A stretch of DNA of 16,151 nt, from the NCBI GenBank assembly GCA_027575765.1, contig JANBPT010001029.1:1-16151 (forward strand). Reading direction: 5' to 3'. Positions within the stretch are counted from its first letter, which is position 1; every line of letters begins with the position of its first letter. Positions 1 through 9,794 of this stretch are shown in pieces. Below the pieces are notes generated by a model that made no database searches, was not told where the DNA came from, and was given only the letters and a program-made list of their open reading frames with translations. Source of the DNA: Tieghemiomyces parasiticus. Lineage: Eukaryota; Kickxellomycota; Dimargaritomycetes; Dimargaritales; Dimargaritaceae. Both the position numbers and the translations under genes were made by a program.

Positions 1-1480
1 CTCTAACGCGTCAGTCGCATACCATCTATGGCAATGGGAGTGTTTGTTGACCGCACGTTGCCTCTTCCCATTGGATTGGCCCAGGCCAGGCTGGCCCAAG
101 GCGCCCTGCAGCTGCATAGATTGAAAGAGGCCCGGCTGCCAGCCTGAACCCCTCCCATCGATCCCGTAGCTGAACCGCCAGAGTCCAGAGTCTAACTATC
201 AGAAAGACCATCGAAAAGCTTGCAAGTTTCGGGGACGTGGGGGTTGAGCTGGGGTCGTCGCTCTTTGCTCCAACCCGCCGCGAGTGGCCGGCCGCACTAC
301 CACATGCGCGCATTGTATTGGGTCTTGTGTATCCCCGTGAAATCAGGTAAAGTAACAAGCACAATATCGGCTGGATTGGGTGGCTCGACTGCAGAGTATT
401 CCAGGCAACTACTCTTCGCCAGCCTATTCACCAGATTCCCCGGGCCAGCTGCTATGGTGTGGGCCTTTGTGACGGGGCAGCGGCTGATGGAAACCCACGG
501 TTCATATTGTTGGGTGGGCTTAATGGTTGCTGGAGTAGAAGAGCCACGTACAGCCGCGCCCTCTCTATGGGTGGATGGTAAGGTTTGGAAGGAGGGGGGC
601 TCCACCTGCACGCCTCCTGACTGCGGCAGTGTCGATGGCCAAGGCTGTATGGCAGATTAACATTCAGGACACCCTGTGGACGCGGCGAGGCTTGTCGGCT
701 CCGGGCGCGGTTTCCAGAAGCCGGGATAGGAAAGGCCTAGCGCCACGGCCATCCGCAGCAGCCGCAAGGAGCCTCGGCAGTGTCCTTGGGCCAGCTGCTC
801 ATGGATTAAATCTGCCCACTATATGCCAAGACAGATGTCTCTATATGCCGAGATTGATGGGTCGAGCCATGCTAGCGAACTTGATCGCGTGGATGGGCTA
901 CGGGCTAGTGTCGACGTAGCTCAGGGGGGGAAGCAGGTGGGGGAGAAACACACAACAACGTTGGTCATTGTTGCATTCCCGCCGGCGGCTGTGATTGGCT
1001 GCACAGAGGAAAAGTGGGGATGGTCGGGCAGCGGCGCGCGTGCGACGTGATGGGGGAGGGATGGTGCAGGACAGGGAGCAGCAACAGAAAAGTGTGGGAT
1101 GGTGTCTGACGCGCTCAGGGCCGCGCGGGTCGGCGGGGCATTCCAACTGGGCGAGTGCGATGCGCCCCCCTCCGCTGTTACCGACACACACGCGTGCGCG
1201 CGTCGGTCTCGGCCGTCCCCTGCGCATCCATCCAACTGTCGACTTCGCTGTTCGGCAGGATCGTCGCCCTCCGCCCTTTTCTTCTTCCCGCTTCCCCCTG
1301 TCGGACCATCGGCTTGTTGCAGGCCCGCATTGGTGTTGCGCGATGCTCTCGTTCGGCGCTGGATGCTGCTCCACCGTCTCCCCTCTTTTCCCGCTCACTA
1401 TACTCCCCCGTCTTCCAACCACGCGTCCTACGACTGACCATCCCAGCCTTTTCGCTCCCCGTCTAGCCGTTATCTTTTTC
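1..1480. other. No gene recognised; 5' flank of histone H4
   Basis: I see no convincing coding sequence here on either strand. The longest open frames (about 220-660 on +, 898-1509 on -) have composition unlike the real proteins of this window, no recognisable motif and no matching splice signals. The right part, from about 920, is GC-rich and increasingly pyrimidine-rich toward the H4 TATA box. It holds two ATTGG (inverted CCAAT) motifs, at about 994-998 and 1329-1333, and a 20-nt alternating purine-pyrimidine tract at 1184-1203. CCAAT elements are common in histone promoters, but their role here is inferred only from position. Confidence 0.5.
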
Positions 1481-1481
1481 A

Positions 1482-1488
1482 TATAAAT
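1482..1488 (+). promoter_or_regulatory. TATA box of the histone H4 gene
   Basis: TATAAAT lies 159 nt upstream of the H4 start codon, directly after a pyrimidine-rich run. It is followed by a CT-rich leader typical of highly expressed fungal genes. Transcription would be expected to start about 30 nt downstream, near 1515, giving an untranslated leader of about 130 nt. Confidence 0.65.
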
Positions 1489-1544
1489 ACCTATCCCGCC
1501 CCCATCCACCTGCAGTTAGTTGTCTATTTCTTCATCACTACTAG

Positions 1545-1958
<414 letters not shown>

Positions 1959-2110
1959 ACAACTTCGCCACTTCAAGCGCTTTGTCTCTTGCCCGTTCCT
2001 TTCCCTTCTGTTTAATATGTCCTGTCGTGTATCATACAATCACCCCGTGGTCGTTCGGTCGCTCCGGACCACTACACTACTTACTCCCACACCTCGCCTT
2101 ATCGGCCATC

Positions 2111-2116
2111 AATAAA
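2111..2116 (+). terminator. Likely polyadenylation signal of histone H4
   Basis: A canonical AATAAA lies about 150 nt after the H4 stop codon, in a CT-rich untranslated region. It suggests that the H4 message is polyadenylated, as in other fungi, rather than ending in a metazoan-type histone stem-loop. I saw no such stem-loop immediately after the stop. Confidence 0.5.
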
Positions 2117-2119
2117 TCC

Positions 2120-3110
2120 AATACCCCCCCTAGCTCTCCATCAATCGTTGGGGTAGATGTCCCATCCCTAACCGTGTGTCAACGGCTTCCCATCCGCAAT
2201 ACTCACGTGATTTTATAACACAGCTCGCCACATCATCGAATTCTCAAGGAAGCCTTTATTGGCCATATCAGGGGGAAAGTCAGCGCCATCCTCGTAAACT
2301 GTCGTGTCGCGTACATACTATTCCTGCCGCCCGGCGACTGTAAACAGAAACTAAGTCATTGTGTTAACCAACGTATTCTGGCCGGCTTGTTCGTGAGCTG
2401 GTGGTCGGTCAATATGCAGGCCGGCTCGTACGGCGCACTCTTTTAGTACCAAGCTTGGGCGTCGGAATGGACGCAGCCTTTCTTTCACCACACGCTGTTG
2501 CCTCGGTTTCACTAAGCTACCACTTCATCCCTCACATTTCTCAGCTTGCCTGAAACCAACGCGTATCGTAAGATTCAGTGAGGGAAGGTGAGGAAGAGCG
2601 GGGTGCATCCGTACTCCCCCTGTCGGTCTAGTGTGGCGAAAGGCTGGCGATTACGGAAGGTGCTAGGGGTTTCAGTTACGGTACCCGCCGCACTCACTCT
2701 TTATCGTGATATACCTAGCAGGTAGGCTGTAGTAAATTGATCTGCCCCTCTTCCATCGCGGCGGAACCCTTACAACGCCCGAGTGGTCAGTGCGCCCGCT
2801 CCTCGACTGGCCGACTGGGATCCAGTAGGTTTGAGGGTGCCGCCAAGTTCTGAATCCGTTACCACAGGTGGGCCGGTCTCTTGGTAACGGTCTTCGCCGC
2901 CGACGTCTTCCTTCCACTTGGAATGTAATATAGCAACCTCTTACTTTTTCGTTAGTGATGCCCCACCCCGTACTAAATTAAACCCTAACGACATGGCACA
3001 GTACTCTTTGGCTCTTTGAAATCGCCTCGTGTAAACTGGTCTGGGCCTCACCTTCTCGCTGTGCTGGCGCTCCCTGCGTACCGCTCTCCTCTTTTGCATA
3101 GCATCCGCAC
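2120..3110. other. Intergenic region between H4 and the first RING-H2 gene
   Basis: I see no gene in this ~1 kb. An arginine-rich open frame on the - strand (2672-2917) lacks any motif or splice context and is treated as chance. Toward its right end the region should hold the promoter of the 3262 gene. A single CCCTAA at about 2983 is not a telomeric array. Confidence 0.5.
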
Positions 3111-3117
3111 TTATAAC
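3111..3117 (+). promoter_or_regulatory. Possible TATA-like element of the first RING-H2 gene
   Basis: TTATAAC occurs about 145 nt upstream of the chosen start codon at 3262, close to the spacing seen for the H4 TATA box. It is followed by a CT- and AC-rich leader without an upstream ATG in the coding frame. The match is degenerate, so this is a suggestion only. Confidence 0.3.
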
Positions 3118-3261
3118 CCCTATTCCACTCAGCCACTTTCTGGTCCACTATCTCGACTTGCCTGTCAGTTAGCCGCCACCTCCTCCCCCCTGACTTCTCG
3201 GCAAACCCCCACTGCGTCGAGTGTCACCACCATTACCCGCTCGCCTCCAGCAAAACCTACG

Positions 3262-5297
3262 ATGCGGCTCCCTACTGCCCAAGTGACATGGGTCACCGGA
3301 CTCCTATGGTTGGCTGGATTAGCCATGACCGTCTCCGCAACATATCTCATCACCCTTAACGTGCGCCGGGTAGACGCAGGGGCCGGCCGGCTACAATTCC
3401 TGCCCGACAACGGAAACGGCATGAGCCACGCCGAGAGCTTTACAGTCCCCAAGGAGATGGGTATGGACTGGGTAAATACCTCGGCCTTGCCCCTCGCTAC
3501 CGAGGTAAGTCTCTGGGATTTTTCATTATTCCAATAATAATAATATTTATAATAATAGATAGCTATAAGGTTGGTCGCTCAGGTACGAATCGGCCACTCA
3601 AGATAAAACCACCAATGTCGATTTCCTTGACATGGCGTCTGTTGTACTTAACGGGCCACGTCCTCGGCTCGTCATCCCTTATTCTTTCTAATCTTTGGTC
3701 TACTCTTATACCATTTCCCCCCCTTCAGGGCCTAATCATTGACGGTCGATGGAGTTTGGAAGACCAAGGACGCCTTACCCGTTTCCTGGGCGACCAGTAT
3801 CCTTTTTTGGTCTACGGTGGAGATCCAGGGACTGACACCATACCTGGCTCTAAAGTGGCCCACCCGGCTGGTCGGCTTTTGACTGGTACTGGTGGTGACC
3901 GTGACCGTACGCGAACCGATCCTATCGACGTACCGGCCTTTCCACTCGAGGAGGGGATAGACGTCTGGCTGGACGATGCCTTATCCGCGCCCGAAATAGG
4001 TCCACGGAGTTTAGCCTCCCCGTCCAGCAGGGTCATCGGCCGCCAGACCCCCGTCACCGTGCGAATGGTCTACGCGCGACTCAATCTAAGGTTGAGCACC
4101 CGCGACGGCGAAGGGGCATCCACCGTAGGCTCGACTTCCACCAGCGGTTGGGCCATCATTATCGCCGTGGTGTTCTCTACGATCTTTGTCGCCCTAGCCG
4201 CCGTCCGCTTTCTGATTTTGGCGCGCCGCTCCAGATGGGCCCGTAACCACGGGTTGGCGGGCCACGACGCTGACATGTCCTCCATGGCCCACTTTGATCT
4301 TCAGCAGCAGGAACACTGGCAGGCGGCCGGGTTTCAAGGCCACCTACTGGACCGGGAGATGCTCGAAAAGTTTCCCCTGGTTCAATTAGACCCCGATAAT
4401 CTGGATTGGGTGTGTCGGTTCCGCTTTTGCAAGGACCTGGACAACCCTACCGTGGATGGTGAAGGCACCAGCGGCAACATGGCCCCTGGACTGGGTGGGC
4501 CCCCGCTTCCCCCGATAACCACCGAAAAGCCATCGGGTGAGGATACTGCCCTTAACTCCAGCTCCTCGTTGGCCACCGATAATTCCGACGCGAGCTTGGG
4601 CACCCCCCAGCTCCCCGTAGTACCCAACCTACCGTACCATCACACTGGCGCGCAATCGACCACTCCGCCTTTACCAGCGGGCTCAACCTTCACCGAGAAG
4701 GCCGCCGAGAAGGCCACCGCCCCACCCGCTAGTGAGTCCGCCAGCGCTCGGTCCCCATCCCTCAAAGGATCCACAATCACCCCGCCCTGTTCGATCTGCT
4801 TGGAAGACTTCGAGGCTGATCAGAGCGTCCGGGTGCTGCCCTGCCGCCACGCTTTTCACATGGATTGTGTCGACCAGTGGCTGACAACCAAGTACTCGCG
4901 CTGTCCGCTCTGCAAGCTGGACTGCTATTACTACCTTAAAGACCGCCACCCTGAGCTATTCGTGCATAACCGTAATCACCTCCTAAACGCCATGAATCGA
5001 CAAACCTGGCGGTTCGGCCTCCGCCCGCCCGGACGGATGCTGATCCCTGGCGGCGAAAATTATGGTGGGACGTGTCCGGTCGGCTCGACACAGGCCCCAC
5101 CGCCACCCAGCGTAGGAGCCCCCGGCAGCAGTGGTTCCTCTCGCCCGCCCAATGCCCTCGGTATCCAAATGCCGGCGAGGACCTACCAACCCGTCGTCAT
5201 ACCGTCCCGGCGAGCCTCCTTGGCCCCTCGCACCAGTGCGTCTTCAGCGTATGTAGAGGCCCCCGGACTCAGTACCTTGCCCCATTCAAGTGCCTAG
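3262..5297 (+). CDS. PA-TM-RING type membrane E3 ubiquitin ligase, paralogue 1 (two exons)
   Basis: Model: exon 1 3262-3504, exon 2 3729-5297; 603 residues. The intron (224 nt, phase 0) has a GAG|GTAAGT donor, a CTAAT branch-like site at 3688-3692 and a CCCTTCAG acceptor. Residues 1-26 are a signal peptide ending VSA|T. The ectodomain (27-220) ends in a PA-like signature ([16 protein letters not shown], 146-161), has one N-glycosylation sequon (N72) and no cysteine. A transmembrane helix spans about 222-245, followed by basic residues (cytosolic side). The RING-H2 finger is C435/C438/C453/H455/H458/C461/C473/C476, spacing C-x2-C-x14-C-x-H-x2-H-x2-C-x11-C-x2-C, with W465 where E2-contacting RINGs usually have Trp. 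A Pro/Ser-rich tail of ~127 residues follows. In the known family (GRAIL, RNF13) such proteins ubiquitinate cargo at endosomes, Golgi or vacuole; that location is inferred here. The RING and topology are clear; the PA assignment is moderate because the domain is divergent. Confidence 0.85.
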
Positions 5298-7900
5298 CCA
5301 CTGTGTCCTTAGTGGTATGAGGGAGAATGGCCCGTCGTAACGGTCGCGAAGGTCGCCCGCTTAGCGTGAGTAACCGATCGCCATTTGTACCCTTTATCGT
5401 ACTTGGCCTTTCACCCTTTAACTATTATTATAATAATTATTTTACTTGCCTCATTCTAGTCGAGCACAGCGTCAAGGCTAGTAGATGGTGTTCGCCATTA
5501 AGTCATACATCCTATATACTGATGTTGTGAAGGAGAAGGTAACAGCTGTTTGTCGACCTGAATAGGTCCCTTGAACAACTTCTAAGACACAGCGATGGCC
5601 GAGGTGGGCCAATTAACAATCCGGCAGGCGTGCACCGCTTCTGTCAATGTTGTCAACGGGTTGAAATATTACACTGAAGGGCCAGGTCGATCGTACCAGC
5701 TTCGGTTATCCATCGTCAGAGGCGCGAAATTGCCAACCGTCTGTATCCGCCATACTCATGTGATCTCAGGGCAATCAAAAAGTGTCCAGGTAAAGATTAG
5801 CCCCCTCCCCCTCTAGTCCTCCTCCATCATCCTCCTCCCCCTCTAGTGCAGGGCCTCCAACAAAATGAAACAGAACGATTCTTTTTCTTCCCCTGCCTTC
5901 TTCCTATCCTATTTACACCCCTGTTACTTAAGAATTTAACACCAAGCCAAAACCAGAACCTGCCGGGTAGTAGACCCCATGGCCTTTCCTTTCCTCACTA
6001 AGTGGCTTTCTTTCGTCTGATTGAGGGTTCGACGGATCCGCTTGCGAGCCATAAAGACTTGTGATATCCTTACTAGAATAGATCCGAAGCTAAGTGTTTT
6101 TTAATTTTGGCGAACGACGTTTTATTATGCCTGAAAACTCGAAACTGGTATGCGCTATGTAGGAGTGACCGACAATGTCAAATAAACGTTTGAAGCGAGT
6201 CTACAGTAGAGAGGCGGCGTGGTCAACTGGTCTGGGATGTACGACCCGACTTAACGGAAAACATCAAGACCGATAATGCAGTTTCTTCTCTAGGAGGTCA
6301 TTGATCTTTATCGCAACTGCCGTCCTATCCACACAACACCACTCCTACCTCGCTCATAATGGTTGGGTTCACTGATCAGGGTGGTAACAAAGAATCGGCT
6401 GGTGTGAACCGACGATATCATGGGGCGGGTGGGAGATTAGGCTAAAAGAGTAAGAATGTTCAAATGGGGTGTGGACGGACCCTGCCCCAGGGTTAACCAG
6501 TACTGGATCCCTATGTGCCCATTCTCGTCAATTGCCGGGATGCCAAACGAGTCAAAGCCTGTCATACCAAAACGAGCTGTCTGCAGATGGTTCATACCCG
6601 GTATCGAGTGTGTCGAATGCTAGTTGGCCGCAACGCTGTAGCTTGGACCTACTGCCACTAATATTTACTCCTGGTGAGGAGTTAGGCCGGACTCTACTGA
6701 AATACTGGTCCACTGGTAAGCGTTAATCCCACTTCTCTATTCCCTTTCAACAGTCCAGACTGATGAATCCCTAGTAGCCAGTCGCAGCTGGTGATAATTG
6801 GTTTAGTTTTAATGCCCTTTTCCCTTCCCGGTTAGACCTTTGATAGGCGGAAGACGCGCTCTAGCAAATTCCCTGCGCAACTTGGGTATGTGTTTTACAT
6901 CCAGGCGGGTTCAGAGTACCCAGAGCCGTAAGGTTTAGACACCGTAGTTTCCTTTTGACATTGCATCGGCCTAGCTTCATCGCGGGAAACAGCTTATTGG
7001 CTACCGATCGGTCACACGAATGTTCATCCACCGTTAGCCCCACCCCCCGGTCACACTTCCTCATATCACGCTCACTTCTGCCACTCTGGCCTTGTCCTAG
7101 CCGTCTTTTCTCTTCCTGGTCAATTATGCAGGGATACGACTTGAACTGCCACCCTCCGCGCTCTCTGCCCCCGTATCCGGTCTACGATTGACCGCGGTTC
7201 TCACACTTACACTGTTCTGGTCGCCGATCGCCGCCTATCCCGTTGGCGACATGGACCATTGCTTTCTATTTTGGTCATCAGTATGGCCGAACGAACACTT
7301 CCACCCCATGCCTCAGCACCATTGTTATTTAATCCCTGACTCTGGCCGTATAGCCACCGTCCTTCAATACTCTGCTTTTTCTATCACATACGTTCTCCTC
7401 TCAAAAGTGCCAGTCACGTACATATAGTGACTAGACTTCGTGCTCCAGGCACCTCCCAAACCAGTTCTGCCACTATAACCTAGTCAATTGGATTCGCACC
7501 AACGACCTTCATTGTAAATACTTTCTTTCTGCCCTTCTCTGCCCCACCCCATATCGCGTCGACACCTCTCCCGATCGATAAAAGCTTCATACTTCATTGG
7601 CCTTTTTCCTTAGTCCGACAGGTCCTGCCAGAACAGCTCAGGTGTACCCTCCCCCGCGACTATAGGTTGTACCATTCGCCCTTATCCCCGGGTTGTTCGT
7701 CGTATCGTGTGGCTCCGAATACGTCCTGCGCCTCAGGGATACCTAAGCCGCCGGTGCGCGTCTGGTTTTTTCAATTCCATTGGTCGTACCACACCCTACA
7801 GCCCCGGCCAGGTGCTGATAGCTTCCACGCCACTTCCTACTCTGCCGCTTGGGGTTTCAGCGTGATTTTTCTTTTTTGTGGGCTTGCGCGGGTCGCCCCC
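5298..7900. other. Long region without a confident gene
   Basis: About 2.6 kb separate the two RING-H2 genes and I find no gene I can support. At 5366-5459 there is an intron-like stretch (GTGAGT donor, TTCTAG acceptor) just after the first RING gene; it may lie in that gene's 3' untranslated region. The open frame 5595-5816 (73 codons, with a possible GTAAAG donor near 5791) and the frames around 6469-6726 and 7126-7427 are weak and are discussed as findings. A 14-nt sequence, CCTCCCCCTCTAGT, occurs twice (5804-5817 and 5834-5847) in a low-complexity run. The last 400 nt are pyrimidine-rich and contain GATAAAAG at 7577-7584 and TATAGG at 7661-7666, either of which could be the core promoter of the next gene. 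Confidence 0.45.
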
Positions 7901-7905
7901 TCCCC

Positions 7906-9794
7906 ATGAACCTGCTTACCCATTTCGCCATGCGGTTCACGGGCCTTATCCTGACTGCTCTGTGTGGTGTCACCCACCTGGTGGTCGGTCAGACGATGGA
8001 CGTGCTGGACAGTGTGGTTCGGGTTAATTCGAGTACCCATCAGGTGATCAGCAACACCACCGCGACCACTCGGACCAATTTCATCAGACTGCAATACGGC
8101 GCCCCTATCCCATCCGATAACTCAACATACCAGGTAAGTAACCGTGACTTACCCGCCACGTTCGACAGGGGGGGGAGGGCGCTAACCGAGTTGTCTCTGG
8201 TGGAGCTTTGGCACCACCGGTCAGCCGGCCATCCTTGGCGTCGATTGAATCGCCTTACCTGCACCTTGGGCGGTTCACTCACCATCACTTCTTTTATCCT
8301 CCTTATTTTTATTGCGAACCGCTATCTATGTGCTCAGGGGCTACTCTACCAATACAAGGCCAATCAAACGCCCGAACTACCTGCCGGCCACGATCGCATC
8401 ATTTTAATGCTTAGCAATAACGCTACAGAGGTTATCGACACGCTGAATAACCTTCAGGATCCTCAGGTGGTGGCGGCCATCGTCGGGCAGGGGTCATCCA
8501 GTAGCAATTTCTACAAACTCGAGGTGTCCGACAGTTTGGTCCGATTACCCATGTTCATCGCCGCTTCTGAGCTTACCGACTATCTGGTAGGCCGGCTAAG
8601 TGCCCTGGCGAAGGACTCCGCTCCTCCCGGAGAGTCCAACTACCTTAGCCTGGCCTTTACTTTTCACCTTGCTTTCAATAATTCCGATGATTCCGGCAAA
8701 TCGAACACCCCAGTCATTATCGGGGCCACCGTGGGTAGCCTGGTCGTTTTCTTCGCCAGTAAGTTTTCTGTCGCTATTCCATTTCGAACGGAGCCGCGAT
8801 CTACGATTTTTTCATAGAAGCGCCAGGGACCGTCGTACTACGAAGTGAACGGGGCAACACTGCGGTCTACCGCCCCTATATTCAAATCCATACTCACTTT
8901 TTCCCTCCGCTACCTATTATGAATTCCGACTTGGGGACTGTCATCCTAGTCGTCGGATTTTTCTTGTTGCGCCGCGTCCGGGCCAACCGCCGGCGGCAGC
9001 GTGAAAAGGCAATGGAGCGTACCTACGGTCGCCGCCGGCCCAAGATTGACGCTATCCTGGTGCGTGCCCCCGTATCCCAAACGACACCACCGCTTTCCGC
9101 CGCTCGTTTCAAACAAATCCCAGAGGTGCGTTTGACGCCGGCCAATCTACGGAGCTTCACCCAGTCACACCGGGAAGTTGTGCAGCGACTCCAAAGCACC
9201 AACCTACGGGTCAGCCTGCCCCTGGGTCTCGTCGAGCCCCACCCGGTCCTCCTGTACATCAACCAGGAAAAGTGCACCACTTCCCAGGATCCGGAAACCA
9301 CCGCCGGTAGTGTCGAGACGCAGTTCCACGACGAACCCGTACGAACCATCGCTGATGGTAGGCTAGGGGATATCTCCTCCAGCGATCCAGTGTTACCGAT
9401 CATGCAGGTGATGATGAATCGCCGAAACCAGTTTCTATGGAAGGAGGCCACCCGGGGCCGGTCGACCAAAACCGGGCCTGTCTCCTACCCTATCAATGAC
9501 CTCCCCATGACCACGTTCGGCTCGACAGACGTGACAGGCATCCTCACTACTACGGGTTGCGATAAGTTGCAGAGCAGCGGGGATTCTGAAACCCTGATGT
9601 CCTCTCTTAAGTCGTCCGGCAGTAAGAGCCGCGTCGACGGGCCGCCTGTGTGCGGGGTGTGCAGTGAAGAGTTCGAAGCGGGGGAGAAGGCCTGTCATCT
9701 GTCGTGCCGTCACCTCTTCCATTCTGAGTGTGTCGTCTCCTGGCTCACTACCAAGGCTGCCAAATGCCCTCTCTGCGGCCAGCGCGTGGTGTAA
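7906..9794 (+). CDS. PA-TM-RING type membrane E3 ubiquitin ligase, paralogue 2 (three exons)
   Basis: Model: exons 7906-8133, 8338-8758 and 8950-9794; 497 residues. Intron 1 (204 nt, phase 0) is CAG|GTAAGT...GTGCTCAG; intron 2 (191 nt, phase 1) is CCA|GTAAGT...ATCCTAG. Residues 1-28 are a signal peptide; ATG 7930 (nine codons... residue 9) has the better context and is an alternative start. The ectodomain carries six N-glycosylation sequons (N41, N50, N72, N85, N104, N190), no cysteine, and a PA-like segment ending RLPMFIAASELTDYLVGRL (145-163). The helix (about 201-223) is completed only by splicing exon 2 to exon 3, which supports intron 2. A basic RRVRANRRR segment follows. The RING-H2 at 451-492 has the same spacing as in the upstream paralogue and shares WLTTK..(K/R)CPLC with it. 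The protein ends five residues after the last zinc ligand, without the long tail of paralogue 1. Expected role: membrane-anchored ubiquitin ligase of the secretory or endosomal system. Confidence 0.85.

Noticed and set aside
220..660. 146-codon + strand ORF near the left edge
   Set aside because: No recognisable domain, signal peptide or splice context; the opposite strand is also open.
898..1509. 203-codon ORF on the - strand opposite the H4 promoter
   Set aside because: Arg/Pro/Gly-rich product of GC- and CT-rich DNA, with no motif; overlapping + strand frames are equally open, showing that composition is the cause.
2672..2917. Arginine-rich 81-codon ORF on the - strand
   Set aside because: Basic, low-complexity start and no homology that I recognise; it sits in an otherwise empty intergenic region.
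2978..2992. CCCTAA telomere-like hexamer
   Set aside because: A single occurrence, not an array.
5327..5500. Short exon-like start MARRNGREGRPLS followed by a GTGAGT donor and a TTCTAG acceptor
   Set aside because: Joining gives only a ~25-residue product that stops at once; better read as a possible intron in the 3' untranslated region of the RING gene or as chance.
5804..5847. Two copies of CCTCCCCCTCTAGT
   Set aside because: Only 14 nt inside a CT-rich low-complexity stretch; no terminal repeats or target duplication that would indicate a mobile element.
7488..7525. TTGGATTCGCACCAA followed by ACGACCTTCATTG resembles the 3' half of a tRNA gene on the - strand
   Set aside because: The T-loop would read TGCGAAT instead of TTCRANY, and no acceptor stem, D-arm or box A can be found downstream.
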